From Anaerolineales bacterium (GTDB lineage: Bacteria; Chloroflexota; Anaerolineae; Anaerolineales; E44-bin32), in NCBI GenBank assembly GCA_030673085.1, contig DAOVFE010000089.1:1-7104 (forward strand): a stretch of 7,104 nt of DNA, in the 5' to 3' direction. A program made the position numbers and the translations under genes. A model generated the notes under the pieces. That model was not told the origin of the DNA. It searched no databases and saw only the letters and a program-made list of their open reading frames with translations. Below are positions 1-6,296 of the stretch, piece by piece. Each line of letters begins with the position of its first letter. Within the stretch, counting starts at the first letter, position 1.

Positions 1-50
1 TTAGTAAATTTGTCGCGAAGTGGGGAGTTTATTCGATTAGCCAGAATACC

Positions 51-85
51 CCTCAGCTTGCTGAGGTCCCTAAGCTTGCTTAGGG
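51..85. repeat. Tandem CTTG-loop hairpins
   Basis: Two perfect stem-loops sit one base apart: CCTCAG-CTTG-CTGAGG (51-66) and CCCTAAG-CTTG-CTTAGGG (68-85). They share the loop and most of the stem but differ by a paired change: CTCAG/CTGAG in the first, CTAAG/CTTAG in the second. The second is followed by GGGATGAATGG, a motif that recurs at 3383-3393 next to another CTTG-loop hairpin. Confidence 0.7.
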
Positions 86-179
86 GATGAATGGCCAGGG
101 CCGTAGGCACTGCAGGGCGATAGTCCTGAGCGAATATTTAATCAAAACCCGCACCCGAAGGGGCAAAATTCGGCAATGG

Positions 180-202
180 GGGATGTCCCTAAAGGACATC
201 CC
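180..202. repeat. 9-bp-stem hairpin with overlapping tandem repeat
   Basis: GGGATGTCC (180-188) pairs perfectly with GGACATCCC (194-202) around the loop CTAAA. The 3' arm is part of a 13-bp tandem duplication (184-196 and 197-209, both ending TCCCTAAAGGA). No T-tract follows on either strand, so it is not an intrinsic terminator. Confidence 0.65.
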
Positions 203-323
203 TAAAGGAATTTTGAGGGTTTTGTCATTTACTCTTGTTTTTAACAGAACCCGGTTCATTGGTGGGGATGAGGATCGCGATTTTCGACTTTTCAGACAGC
301 CCCTTCTTCACTTGCCGAAATGT

Positions 324-368
324 TAGTACATGTGGGGTGGAAGCTGAGCTTCCACCCCACATGTACTA
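324..368. repeat. 45-bp near-perfect palindrome
   Basis: The arms TAGTACATGTGGGGTGGAAG.. (324-345) and their reverse complement (347-368) form 22 paired bases around a single central G. The nonamer TAGTACATG at the left tip recurs directly at 404-412 and, inverted, forms the right tip at 360-368. It lies about 90 bp past the response regulator stop, so on the minus strand it would form a very stable RNA hairpin, but no U-tract follows. It could be a REP-type repeat, a mobile-element end or an mRNA 3' stabiliser. Confidence 0.75.
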
Positions 369-457
369 TACGCTTTTATGGGCAAATATGTTTTTCAACA
401 TACTAGTACATGAAGATTAATAGAAGCAGGAAAAGAAGGTAAAAAAGATTACTAGCA

Positions 458-1141
458 TTAACTTCCGAAGCGGTAACCCTCCCCCCGCTCGGTGAAAATG
501 TATTGGGGACGATTTGGGTCTAGTTCTAGCTTGTTCCGCAGGCGGCCGATATAAACCCGCAGATAGTCGATCTCATCCATGTATTCCCTCCCCCATACAT
601 GATCTAGCAGCACTTCATGAGTCAGCACTCGGCCAGTGTTGCGTACAAGATAATAGAGCAATCGATATTCGGTGCTGGTCAATTCAACCAGCTTCCCTTC
701 CAACGTGACTTCGCGAGTGATGAAATCAACTCGCAGCTTTTCATAAACAAAAGGCTTCTCATGCGATAGCGGCCAACTCCGCGCCCGCCGCAGCACCGCC
801 CGCATACGGGCCACTAATTCAAGGTGTCCAAAGGGTTTGGTAATATAATCATCTGCCCCCAATTCCAATCCCCGGACTTTATCCAGCTCTCCTTCTCTGA
901 CAGTGATCATGATCACCGGTACATCTGAGAAATGGCGTATTTCCTTCAGAACCTCGAAGCCATCCATTTCCGGCATGGCTATATCTAATAAGACAACGTC
1001 CGGATTATTTTGAGCAACCTGTTCCAGCGCCTGTTCACCGCTGGAAGCGCTGATCACTTTCCAATCTGGCTCCTGAAAGTTCAGACTCCAAGTTACGACT
1101 TTGATCATATCAGGTTCGTCATCTACAACAAGCACTTTCAT
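458..1141 (-). CDS. OmpR/KdpE-type DNA-binding response regulator
   Basis: This is a cytoplasmic two-component response regulator of 227 aa, the usual length for the OmpR/PhoB subfamily. The N-terminal receiver domain (about 1-118) has the acidic pocket D7/D8 in VVDDEPD, the predicted phospho-acceptor D53 in VVLLDIAMPEMDG, the switch T80 in VIMIT and K102 in DDYITKPF. The C-terminal winged helix (about 130-225) has LTSTEYRLLYYLVRNTGRVL, VWGREY and the final RGEGYRF wing; these features resemble KdpE-like regulators. ATG at 1141 overlaps the kinase stop as ATGA, so translation is probably coupled; there is only a weak GAG upstream. Three in-frame stops (TAA 458-460, TAG 452-454, TAA 449-451) close the gene. 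Phosphorylation by the upstream kinase is inferred from the operon. Target promoters are unknown; neither kdp genes nor any other obvious target is in the window. Confidence 0.95.
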   Translation of the reverse strand: MKVLVVDDEPDMIKVVTWSLNFQEPDWKVISASSGEQALEQVAQNNPDVVLLDIAMPEMDGFEVLKEIRHFSDVPVIMITVREGELDKVRGLELGADDYITKPFGHLELVARMRAVLRRARSWPLSHEKPFVYEKLRVDFITREVTLEGKLVELTSTEYRLLYYLVRNTGRVLTHEVLLDHVWGREYMDEIDYLRVYIGRLRNKLELDPNRPQYIFTERGEGYRFGS

Positions 1142-2904
1142 TTGGGAATCTCAAAATAAAAACGGCTGCCCTCGGCGGGCTGGCTCTCCACTCCGATGCT
1201 TCCGCCATGAAGCTCCACCAACCGTCGGGCGATATACAATCCCAAACCCATGCCAGCCAGCCCTCGGCTGGTAGCTAGCGTATAAAATTTTTTAAATATG
1301 CGCTCCTGCTCTTGTACAGGAATGCCCGGTCCATCGTCCTGGATGCCGATCTCAATAGCCTGCTCACTCTCTTGCACGCTCACCTGTATGCCCCCACCTT
1401 TAGCAGTGAATTTGCTGGCATTTGAGAGAAGGTTATTCAATACTTGTTCGATTCGCCGCCGATCTATAGAGACCAATCCGATCCGGGAAGGCAGATCTAA
1501 AGTGACCGTCTGCTCCCGCTGATCCATCAGTGGAACGAAGGCCCGTACGGTGCGCTTTACCAGCATCCGCAAGTCGGTCGATTGTCGACTGAGAGTGACT
1601 TGGCCTGCTTCCAGTCGAGTGACCTGCAAGAGGTCAGCAACCATGGCGTCTAACCTTTCGGCATGGTGGTCAATCGTTTCCAGCAGTTCTTGTCGTCTTT
1701 CGGGGGGACACTTCTTTCCTTGCTCTCGCAGCAGCTCAAATGACGTTCGTAAGATGGTCAGTGGAGTACGCAACTCATGCGAAACTGAGGAAACAAAGTC
1801 GGCTTGAAGCCGTTCCAGCGTCCGCAATTGCTCTACCTGTTGCTTTTCGGCTTCATAGAGACGCGCATTACGGACAGCGATGGCCGCTTCCTGACCCAGC
1901 GAATATATAAATGTCAGGTCTTCTGCATCATATTGATGCGGCTGATGATGGCCAACATTCAGGAATCCGATAGGCTGACCATTTAGCAACAATGGTGCCG
2001 AGGCTCCACAGACGATGCCTTCATCCCGCAATGTCTTCCGATAGTCGCCATATTGCTCAGGAAAGGTTGAGGATTGATTGTAGATGTAGGGCTGACCTGT
2101 TTCAAGTATAGCTGTCACCAACTGGTCATCCATGGGCCAACGAAGACCCATCAGGGATGCGTTATCCATGCCATGAACTGCTACCGGCTGCAAGTGAAGG
2201 CCATCCTCCTCGACAAGCGATATAAGCGCGATATCTGCATCCAAGAGGCGGCAAGTAGCTGTAACAACCGTCTGTAGAACATGCTGCAGATCCAAGCTGG
2301 TAGTCAGGCGCTGTAGAAGTTCATTTAGGGCGGTCAGTCGAGAGACCAGAATCTTCTCTCGCTCGGTTTCCTGACGTTCTCGGTGGATTTGCTCTAAGAA
2401 TAAAGAGCACATAAGGGCCACCAGCGGTAATAACGCTGATGTAACCACAACGTTGTAGATAGCGTAGGGAAATTGATGGCTGGACGGATTAAGCAAACAG
2501 ATGGTGATATATAAGACCTGTAAGATCAAGGCTACGACAACAGTCTGAGCCAGATTCAAGTAGAAGGCAGCACCAGCCACGATGAAATAGAAAACGATAA
2601 AAAAGCTGGAGTGGAATCCGCCCGTTAGATAGATAGCAAAAGCGGCGATCAGGGCATCTAAAGCCAGGAGGTTGAGCGGACGACGAGTCCAGGCGAATTT
2701 ACGACCTAACGCCAGCATCATGAGATTGTAAACAACAACCAGCGGCAGTACGGTAGACATGGGGAGAAGTACACCCTGTGTATAAGAGTTAAAAAGGGAA
2801 AGGATCAGGACCAGAAGCAAAGCCATCCAGCGCAAACCCATAAAGGCAGCATTCTTTTTCCCGCTGCGGAACAATTTTATGCTCAGCTTTCTAATCTTCT
2901 GCAT
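1138..2904 (-). CDS. Membrane-bound GAF-domain sensor histidine kinase
   Basis: A 588-aa sensor kinase (numbered from ATG 2904). About six hydrophobic helices fill residues 20-170 with very short loops, a membrane sensor rather than a large extracytoplasmic one. A linker leads to a GAF domain (about 192-346, through LNELLQRLTTSLDLQHVLQT to IYSLGQEAAIAVRNARLYE). The HisKA H-box is DFVSSVSHELRTPLT with predicted phospho-acceptor H376. The HATPase_c domain has the N-box QVLNNLLSNASKF, G1 DDGPGIP, F-box IFKKFYT and G2 GMGLGLYIA. All motifs needed for autophosphorylation are present. The start at ATG 2904 is preferred because AGGTG lies five bases upstream; an in-frame GTG at 2928 has GAGG only three bases away and would add eight residues. 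The gene overlaps the response regulator by four bases. The stimulus is not predictable, and no convincing promoter was found in the AT-rich upstream DNA. Confidence 0.94.
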   Translation of the reverse strand: MQKIRKLSIKLFRSGKKNAAFMGLRWMALLLVLILSLFNSYTQGVLLPMSTVLPLVVVYNLMMLALGRKFAWTRRPLNLLALDALIAAFAIYLTGGFHSSFFIVFYFIVAGAAFYLNLAQTVVVALILQVLYITICLLNPSSHQFPYAIYNVVVTSALLPLVALMCSLFLEQIHRERQETEREKILVSRLTALNELLQRLTTSLDLQHVLQTVVTATCRLLDADIALISLVEEDGLHLQPVAVHGMDNASLMGLRWPMDDQLVTAILETGQPYIYNQSSTFPEQYGDYRKTLRDEGIVCGASAPLLLNGQPIGFLNVGHHQPHQYDAEDLTFIYSLGQEAAIAVRNARLYEAEKQQVEQLRTLERLQADFVSSVSHELRTPLTILRTSFELLREQGKKCPPERRQELLETIDHHAERLDAMVADLLQVTRLEAGQVTLSRQSTDLRMLVKRTVRAFVPLMDQREQTVTLDLPSRIGLVSIDRRRIEQVLNNLLSNASKFTAKGGGIQVSVQESEQAIEIGIQDDGPGIPVQEQERIFKKFYTLATSRGLAGMGLGLYIARRLVELHGGSIGVESQPAEGSRFYFEIPK

Positions 2905-3349
2905 CCCTACACCTAGCTCACCCTGCACTTACCTCACAGACTAGATTATTGAGCCCATTGAAAAAAGCAGCTACCAGTAGGAAAAGGGAGATATATATCG
3001 ATTATTGGTGGAGCCCACACCCCCTTATATACCGTCGCCTTTCTCGCATTTGGGCTTTTTTTATTGCAATCATTATTAATTAATAGCTAATTAAAGGCTG
3101 CCGTAATCCTGTTCATGATTCTTAAGCCATGCGCCGGTTATGGCTGCCAGCTTTAATATGTGATATTTTCCCCTCCTTCCTAGACCGCAGCAAAGACATC
3201 TACTATCAACGATTACGACAGTTGGATTGGCTTTGCAGCGCTCTATCAAAGCTAATAATAATGGGCAGCTATCCGTTCTCTTCTAGCTTAAGCCTATCAT
3301 TATTTGATCGGTAAATACAAGCTGAGAGTGTTGAAAAAGAGACATCGTG
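2905..3349. other. Gene-free AT-rich spacer upstream of the kinase
   Basis: No ORF with a ribosome binding site is seen; the 61-codon plus-strand frame at 3129-3314 lacks one and has low-complexity serine/leucine content. The stretch holds TATATA tracts, a 7-bp inverted repeat TTAATTA..TAATTAA near 3076-3097, and a weak AGCCCA..TGGGCT pairing (about 3012-3056) followed by a T-run on the plus strand with no upstream plus-strand gene to terminate. The kinase promoter should lie here, but no good -35/-10 pair is visible. Confidence 0.5.
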
Positions 3350-3437
3350 GGAAAAAGCCATGAAACCCAACAGCTTGCTCTGGGGATGAGTGGAAAGTGG
3401 GGGTTTGGGGGCTACTGCCCCCATTATGGCTTTTTCC
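3350..3437. repeat. 88-bp multi-hairpin element beside MITE copy B
   Basis: A perfect 12-bp inverted repeat, GGAAAAAGCCAT (3350-3361) and ATGGCTTTTTCC (3426-3437), encloses further self-complementary parts: AAACCC (3363-3368) with GGGTTT (3401-3406), a CTTG-loop hairpin (3366-3385, 6 of 8 pairs, an alternative to the former), and GGGGGC-TACT-GCCCCC (3407-3422). The overall layout could be a three-way junction. Bases 3372-3393 match 73-94 at 19 of 22 positions, tying this element to the hairpin-rich insert in MITE copy A. It ends three bases before the MITE. No coding role is evident. Confidence 0.6.
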
Positions 3438-3440
3438 TTA

Positions 3441-3603
3441 GAAGAAGGGGCTGTCCCAAAAGGCAAGTCGGTGGGGAGCTGGCCCAATTGCACTTAGTAA
3501 ATTTGTCGCGAAGTGGGGAGTTTATTCTTGTTTATAACAGAATCCGGCTCATTGGTGGGGATAATAATCGCGATTTTTGACTTTTCAGACAGCCCCTTCT
3601 TCA
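3441..3603. mobile_element. MITE-like element, copy B (complete)
   Basis: A 163-bp non-coding unit with 22-bp terminal inverted repeats matching at 20 of 22 positions: left 3441-3462 beginning GAAGAAGGGGCTGTC, right 3581-3602 ending GACAGCCCCTTCTTC. CTTA occurs immediately outside both ends (3437-3440 and 3604-3607) and may be a 4-bp target duplication, although that assignment leaves one unpaired A at 3603. A second copy, same orientation, lies at the left edge of the window. No transposase is present, so this is a passive element, probably derived from an insertion sequence with GGGGCTGTC-type ends. Confidence 0.78.
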
Positions 3604-3731
3604 CTTACCTACAGGATGGTGTATATGGGGTTTTCTATATAGGATTCTAACAAGAAATGATGCGTTGTAAGCGCGTGCATTTTCGGTGAAAAGTAGTAAA
3701 AAGCGAGCTTGTCTTTCATCACTAAATAGAA

Positions 3732-3776
3732 AATCTCCCTTGATTATTTTATATCTCGGGAGATTGCAATTTTTTT
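3732..3776. terminator. Probable terminator after the oxidoreductase operon
   Basis: AATCTCCC (3732-3739) and GGGAGATT (3758-3765) form an 8-bp stem with an 18-base loop. Read on the minus strand it lies about 100 bases past the oxidoreductase stop and continues into TTCTATTT. On the plus strand it is followed, after GCAA, by seven Ts, but there is no plus-strand gene upstream. The large loop and interrupted T-run make it weaker than the terminator at 6254-6293. Confidence 0.5.
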
Positions 3777-3878
3777 AAGTCTAGGCAGATGATCATAGAA
3801 AAGCAATTGGATCCCACCGCCATCAGACCTTGCCATACTCACAGGATTCCTGACTCAATTCTCAGGCATCAGCCAGTC

Positions 3879-5165
3879 TTATGGCTCCAGCATCTCTTGG
3901 GCAGCGCGCCGGCCGATTTCAACTGCGTAGTTCGTCCCCCGGTCCCAAGGATAGACCTGGCTCATGCTAGCAAACCACAACCCGGGGATTGAGGTTTTAA
4001 TAGCGGGAACCGCCTGCGACTGATTAATCATTGGAACCGGCTGTGCATAATCCGTCTTTATCAGCCAGCTCTCCTTCACCCAATCAGGTTTAAAATCGGG
4101 GTTTACTCGGGATAACGCCGGTAAGAATCGATTCAGTAGCTCTTCTTTAGTCAGAGAGAAATATTCATGGTCGAGATCGAGATAATCGCCACAATAGAGA
4201 ATGTGATCGCCATCAAAGTGCTCCGGCGAGAGATAGTTAGTATGTTCAACCATGGCCAGAAATGGGAAACCGGCGGATTTCGGCAGGTTATGCCAATAAA
4301 TGCCATCTTTAGAGAGCTGATTTTTGAGCGCCAATATCAATACTACCGCGCCCATGGATGTTAAGCTTAGCAATTTTCGCCGGTAGTCCTCGGATAGCGC
4401 CGGGGCCAGTAGGGCCATCTGCTTCGGTGATGTCGTCGCCAGACATCTATCATAGTCGGCGCTCGTGTCCGAGAAAGTGAGACGAATCTTGCCTTCGCGA
4501 GTCGGCTCAATTCGTTTTACTGCCGCATTCAAGCGAATATCCACCCCTTCGATTTGCAGCCGATCGGAGAAGACATCTAAAAAAGCCTGAATTCCACCTT
4601 CATAAGTGCCCAGCCTAGGCGTGCGGGCTTTAAAGCGAGCCCAAAACCATGCCATATTGACATCCTTGTAATGCGGCCCGAATTTGCCTATTAGCATTGG
4701 TTCCCATACAGTCTCATATGCCCGTTTTCCAACCCATCGCCGCATCCATGAATCAGCCGTAACCTTTTCCAGGCTTAGCCCATTGGGCAGTAATTTAAGC
4801 ATGGCCACAACCAAGCCTAAACGGATCCGATCAAACAAAGGTAGGCCCGGAAATCGAAGGACTGCTATAGCCGAATCGAGCGGATAAAACTTTTCATTAT
4901 AGTAAACGGCAGTCATGGGGCGAGGGAAAACCACTTGTCGACTTAATCCCAATTCATCGACCAAACCTAATAAGTGTCGGTCGCTGGAGAACCAGTGATG
5001 ATAGTAATTCTCCACTGACCATTCCCAGCGCGGGCATCTAAATCCTGCTGCCAGCCCGCCAACCTTATCGGCCGCTTCGTAAATAGTCACTGAACAGCCG
5101 GCCTTCCGAAGATCAAGCGCCGCCGATAGGCCTGTGACTCCTGCCCCGATAATCGCTACATTCAT
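3879..5165 (-). CDS. NAD(P)/FAD-dependent oxidoreductase (protoporphyrinogen oxidase/amine oxidase-like)
   Basis: A 428-aa flavoprotein with no signal peptide, predicted cytoplasmic or membrane-associated. The N-terminal Rossmann FAD-binding motif is VAIIGAGVTGLSAALDLRKA (G7-G9-G12), with the ribose-binding acidic residue E30 in IYEAADKVGG and the GG pair 36-37. The C-terminal segment IPGLWFASMSQVYPWDRGTN (393-412) followed by YAVEIG is the second FAD-contact region of the amine oxidase superfamily. The family includes protoporphyrinogen oxidases, phytoene desaturases, hydroxysqualene dehydroxylases and UDP-galactopyranose mutase-like proteins. No heme or carotenoid gene is nearby, so a heme role is not supported. 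The gene overlaps the upstream membrane-protein gene by ATGA, and AAGGA lies eight bases before the ATG. Coupling to a flippase-like protein suggests modification of a lipid- or sugar-linked envelope intermediate; that is inference and the substrate is unknown. Confidence 0.9.
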   Translation of the reverse strand: MNVAIIGAGVTGLSAALDLRKAGCSVTIYEAADKVGGLAAGFRCPRWEWSVENYYHHWFSSDRHLLGLVDELGLSRQVVFPRPMTAVYYNEKFYPLDSAIAVLRFPGLPLFDRIRLGLVVAMLKLLPNGLSLEKVTADSWMRRWVGKRAYETVWEPMLIGKFGPHYKDVNMAWFWARFKARTPRLGTYEGGIQAFLDVFSDRLQIEGVDIRLNAAVKRIEPTREGKIRLTFSDTSADYDRCLATTSPKQMALLAPALSEDYRRKLLSLTSMGAVVLILALKNQLSKDGIYWHNLPKSAGFPFLAMVEHTNYLSPEHFDGDHILYCGDYLDLDHEYFSLTKEELLNRFLPALSRVNPDFKPDWVKESWLIKTDYAQPVPMINQSQAVPAIKTSIPGLWFASMSQVYPWDRGTNYAVEIGRRAAQEMLEP

Positions 5166-6175
5166 GCTTCGCTTCCTTCAGTCATTTCCTCTTGTACTCG
5201 CTGCCATGTAATGCTTTCACGAGCCATGTAATAGGCCCCCAATAGCGTAATAGGCAGCCATAGTGCGGCATGGAGGACGAGTGTATATCCAGCCGCAATT
5301 GCCCCATTCACGCCAAAGGCCTCTAAAATAGCAATTCCAGGCGCATCGAAGGTGCCAATATAACCCGGCGCTGAAGGGATCGTAGTAGCCAGATTGACAA
5401 TTCCATTCATCAACATCAATGCAAAGAAACTGACCGTAAATTTAAAGGCATGCATCACAAACCAGTATTTGCACGTTTCAAGTAGCCAGATCACTATTGA
5501 AGTGACCAGGACCATGAACACATCCTTTGGCGAACGAAGCGATTCCAAACCACTCAGGAATCGTTCACAGATGGATTTGTATTGATTTTGGAATCGAGCA
5601 GGCACCAGACGATTGCCAAACCAAACAAGCATCTTGCTTGACTTGTCCGGAAAGATCGCAAGCAACAAAAAAACTATTACCGCGAGCAAAAATATTCCCG
5701 CTCCGATGATCGCCAGATGCTGTATGCTGCCCACAAATCCCGACGAACTTGTCAAGTGGGCCAATTGAGGCAAAGTCAGAAACACAAATCCCAACATTAT
5801 CACGCCATCAAAAACTCGCTCGACGATTATCGTCGCTAGCGAAGCCGAGATCGGAACTCTCTCATTTTTCCGAAGCACGTATGCCCGCAGTAATTCGCCG
5901 GCTCGGGCCGGATAAATATTATTGCCCATATATCCAATGCAAACAATCGGAAACATGGTTCGAGTGGGTATCTCCTTCAATGGCCGAAGCAGGTAATGCC
6001 ATCGCCAGGCCCGCGCCCATACTCCAATAAAATAAGTAAGCACACCTGGCAACAACCACCAATATTCCGCCCCTCGAAGAGCGGCCCATACTTCGTTTAT
6101 TTGAAGGCCGCGTAGGGCAAGCCATACAAATAAAGCGCTGATTGTAAAACCCACCCACAAGTGCCAGCGTTTCAC
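5162..6175 (-). CDS. Flippase-like polytopic membrane protein (LPG_synthase_TM family)
   Basis: A 337-aa integral membrane protein with about eight hydrophobic helices, of the family named for the transmembrane part of lysylphosphatidylglycerol synthase (AglD/MprF-like flippase domain). Recognisable blocks are ARAWRWHYLLRP (54-65), GNNIYPARAGELLRAYVLRK (84-103), TIIVERVFDG (115-124) and TTIPSAPGYIGTFDAPG (264-280). It lacks the C-terminal aminoacyl-transfer domain of MprF, so it is unlikely to aminoacylate lipids and may move a lipid-linked substrate. GTG at 6175 is chosen: AAAAGG lies seven bases upstream, AGGAG fourteen, and VKRWHLWVGF is a natural N-terminus. The longer in-frame ATG at 6277 lies inside the preceding terminator hairpin, and the ATG at 6238 lies upstream of the likely transcript start and has no ribosome binding site. 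Its last bases overlap the oxidoreductase start. Such pairs often sit near a glycosyltransferase, which is not seen here. Confidence 0.88.
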   Translation of the reverse strand: MKRWHLWVGFTISALFVWLALRGLQINEVWAALRGAEYWWLLPGVLTYFIGVWARAWRWHYLLRPLKEIPTRTMFPIVCIGYMGNNIYPARAGELLRAYVLRKNERVPISASLATIIVERVFDGVIMLGFVFLTLPQLAHLTSSSGFVGSIQHLAIIGAGIFLLAVIVFLLLAIFPDKSSKMLVWFGNRLVPARFQNQYKSICERFLSGLESLRSPKDVFMVLVTSIVIWLLETCKYWFVMHAFKFTVSFFALMLMNGIVNLATTIPSAPGYIGTFDAPGIAILEAFGVNGAIAAGYTLVLHAALWLPITLLGAYYMARESITWQRVQEEMTEGSEA

Positions 6176-6228
6176 GCTTTTTCCTTTTACTCCTAATAAT
6201 GGACGATTCAAATGCAATACTTCTCGGC

Positions 6229-6237
6229 ATTCTACCA
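6229..6237 (-). promoter_or_regulatory. Extended -10 promoter candidate for the membrane-protein/oxidoreductase operon
   Basis: On the minus strand TGGTAGAAT matches an extended -10 (TGnTANAAT) and lies just downstream of the SWIM-gene terminator. No good -35 is visible 17 bases upstream, which extended -10 promoters tolerate. Initiation about seven bases downstream would leave a leader of roughly 45 bases before GTG 6175, and the upstream ATG codons would not be transcribed. This is pattern matching only. Confidence 0.4.
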
Positions 6238-6253
6238 TAGTGAGATAGAAAAA

Positions 6254-6293
6254 GACCGGGCATGAAGACTCCCTCACGCCCGGCCTTTTTATT
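6254..6293. terminator. Bidirectional intrinsic terminator after the SWIM gene
   Basis: CCGGGC (6256-6261) pairs with GCCCGG (6278-6283), extended by a G-C pair across one mismatch. On the minus strand the stem is followed by TCTTTTTCT, and it begins about 12 bases past the SWIM stop, so it should end that transcript. On the plus strand it is followed by TTTTTATT. It separates the SWIM gene from the downstream operon. Confidence 0.85.
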
Positions 6294-6296
6294 ACC

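Larger units (their letters stand above)
35..234. repeat. Hairpin-rich insert inside MITE copy A
   Basis: This segment is absent from the otherwise colinear copy at 3441-3603. It is bounded by an imperfect 7-bp direct repeat, TTTATTC at 28-34 and TTTACTC at 228-234, as expected of a target duplication that has since mutated; on that view the insert proper is 35-227. It contains two adjacent CTTG-loop hairpins (51-85), a CCGAA/TTCGG pairing near 155-173, a 9-bp-stem hairpin (180-202) and a 13-bp tandem direct repeat sharing TCCCTAAAGGA (184-209). No credible coding frame is present. It may be a REP/BIME-like or structured-RNA repeat unit. The hairpin style recalls palindromes mobilised by RAYT/IS200-type transposases, but this is inference. 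Confidence 0.55.
1..310. mobile_element. MITE-like element, copy A (left end beyond window, interrupted)
   Basis: Bases 1-34 are identical to 3494-3527, and bases 235-309 match 3528-3602 at 68 of 75 positions, so this is a second copy of the element at 3441-3603 in the same orientation. The right terminal inverted repeat (288-309, ending CAGACAGCCCCTTCTTC) is intact. The left terminus lies outside the window. The two matching halves are contiguous in the other copy but are separated here by about 200 bp (35-234), so this copy has been interrupted. No transposase is encoded, so any movement would need an enzyme acting in trans. The GGGGCTGTC-type terminus resembles the ends of several DDE-transposase IS families; the exact family is not assignable by eye. 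Confidence 0.7.

Noticed and set aside
87..326. 79-codon plus-strand frame
   Set aside because: It runs across the junction between the hairpin-rich insert and the MITE, has no ribosome binding site, and its tail is element sequence with a stop in the other copy.
1..457. CRISPR array or direct-repeat array in the left repeat zone
   Set aside because: The repeats are hairpins of unequal type without regular spacing or unique spacers.
3012..3063. AGCCCA...TGGGCT followed by a T-run on the plus strand, as a terminator
   Set aside because: Six pairs around a loop of more than 30 bases is weak, and no plus-strand gene lies upstream.
3129..3314. 61-codon plus-strand frame in the kinase upstream spacer
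   Set aside because: No Shine-Dalgarno sequence; the product is low-complexity, Ser/Leu-rich and resembles no family.
3269..3580. Overlapping frames on both strands across 3269-3580
   Set aside because: They span the multi-hairpin element and the MITE inverted repeats and have no ribosome binding site or recognisable domain.
5919..6263. 114-codon minus-strand frame overlapping the membrane protein gene
   Set aside because: It is an out-of-frame shadow of the flippase-like gene, whose family motifs are all in the other frame.
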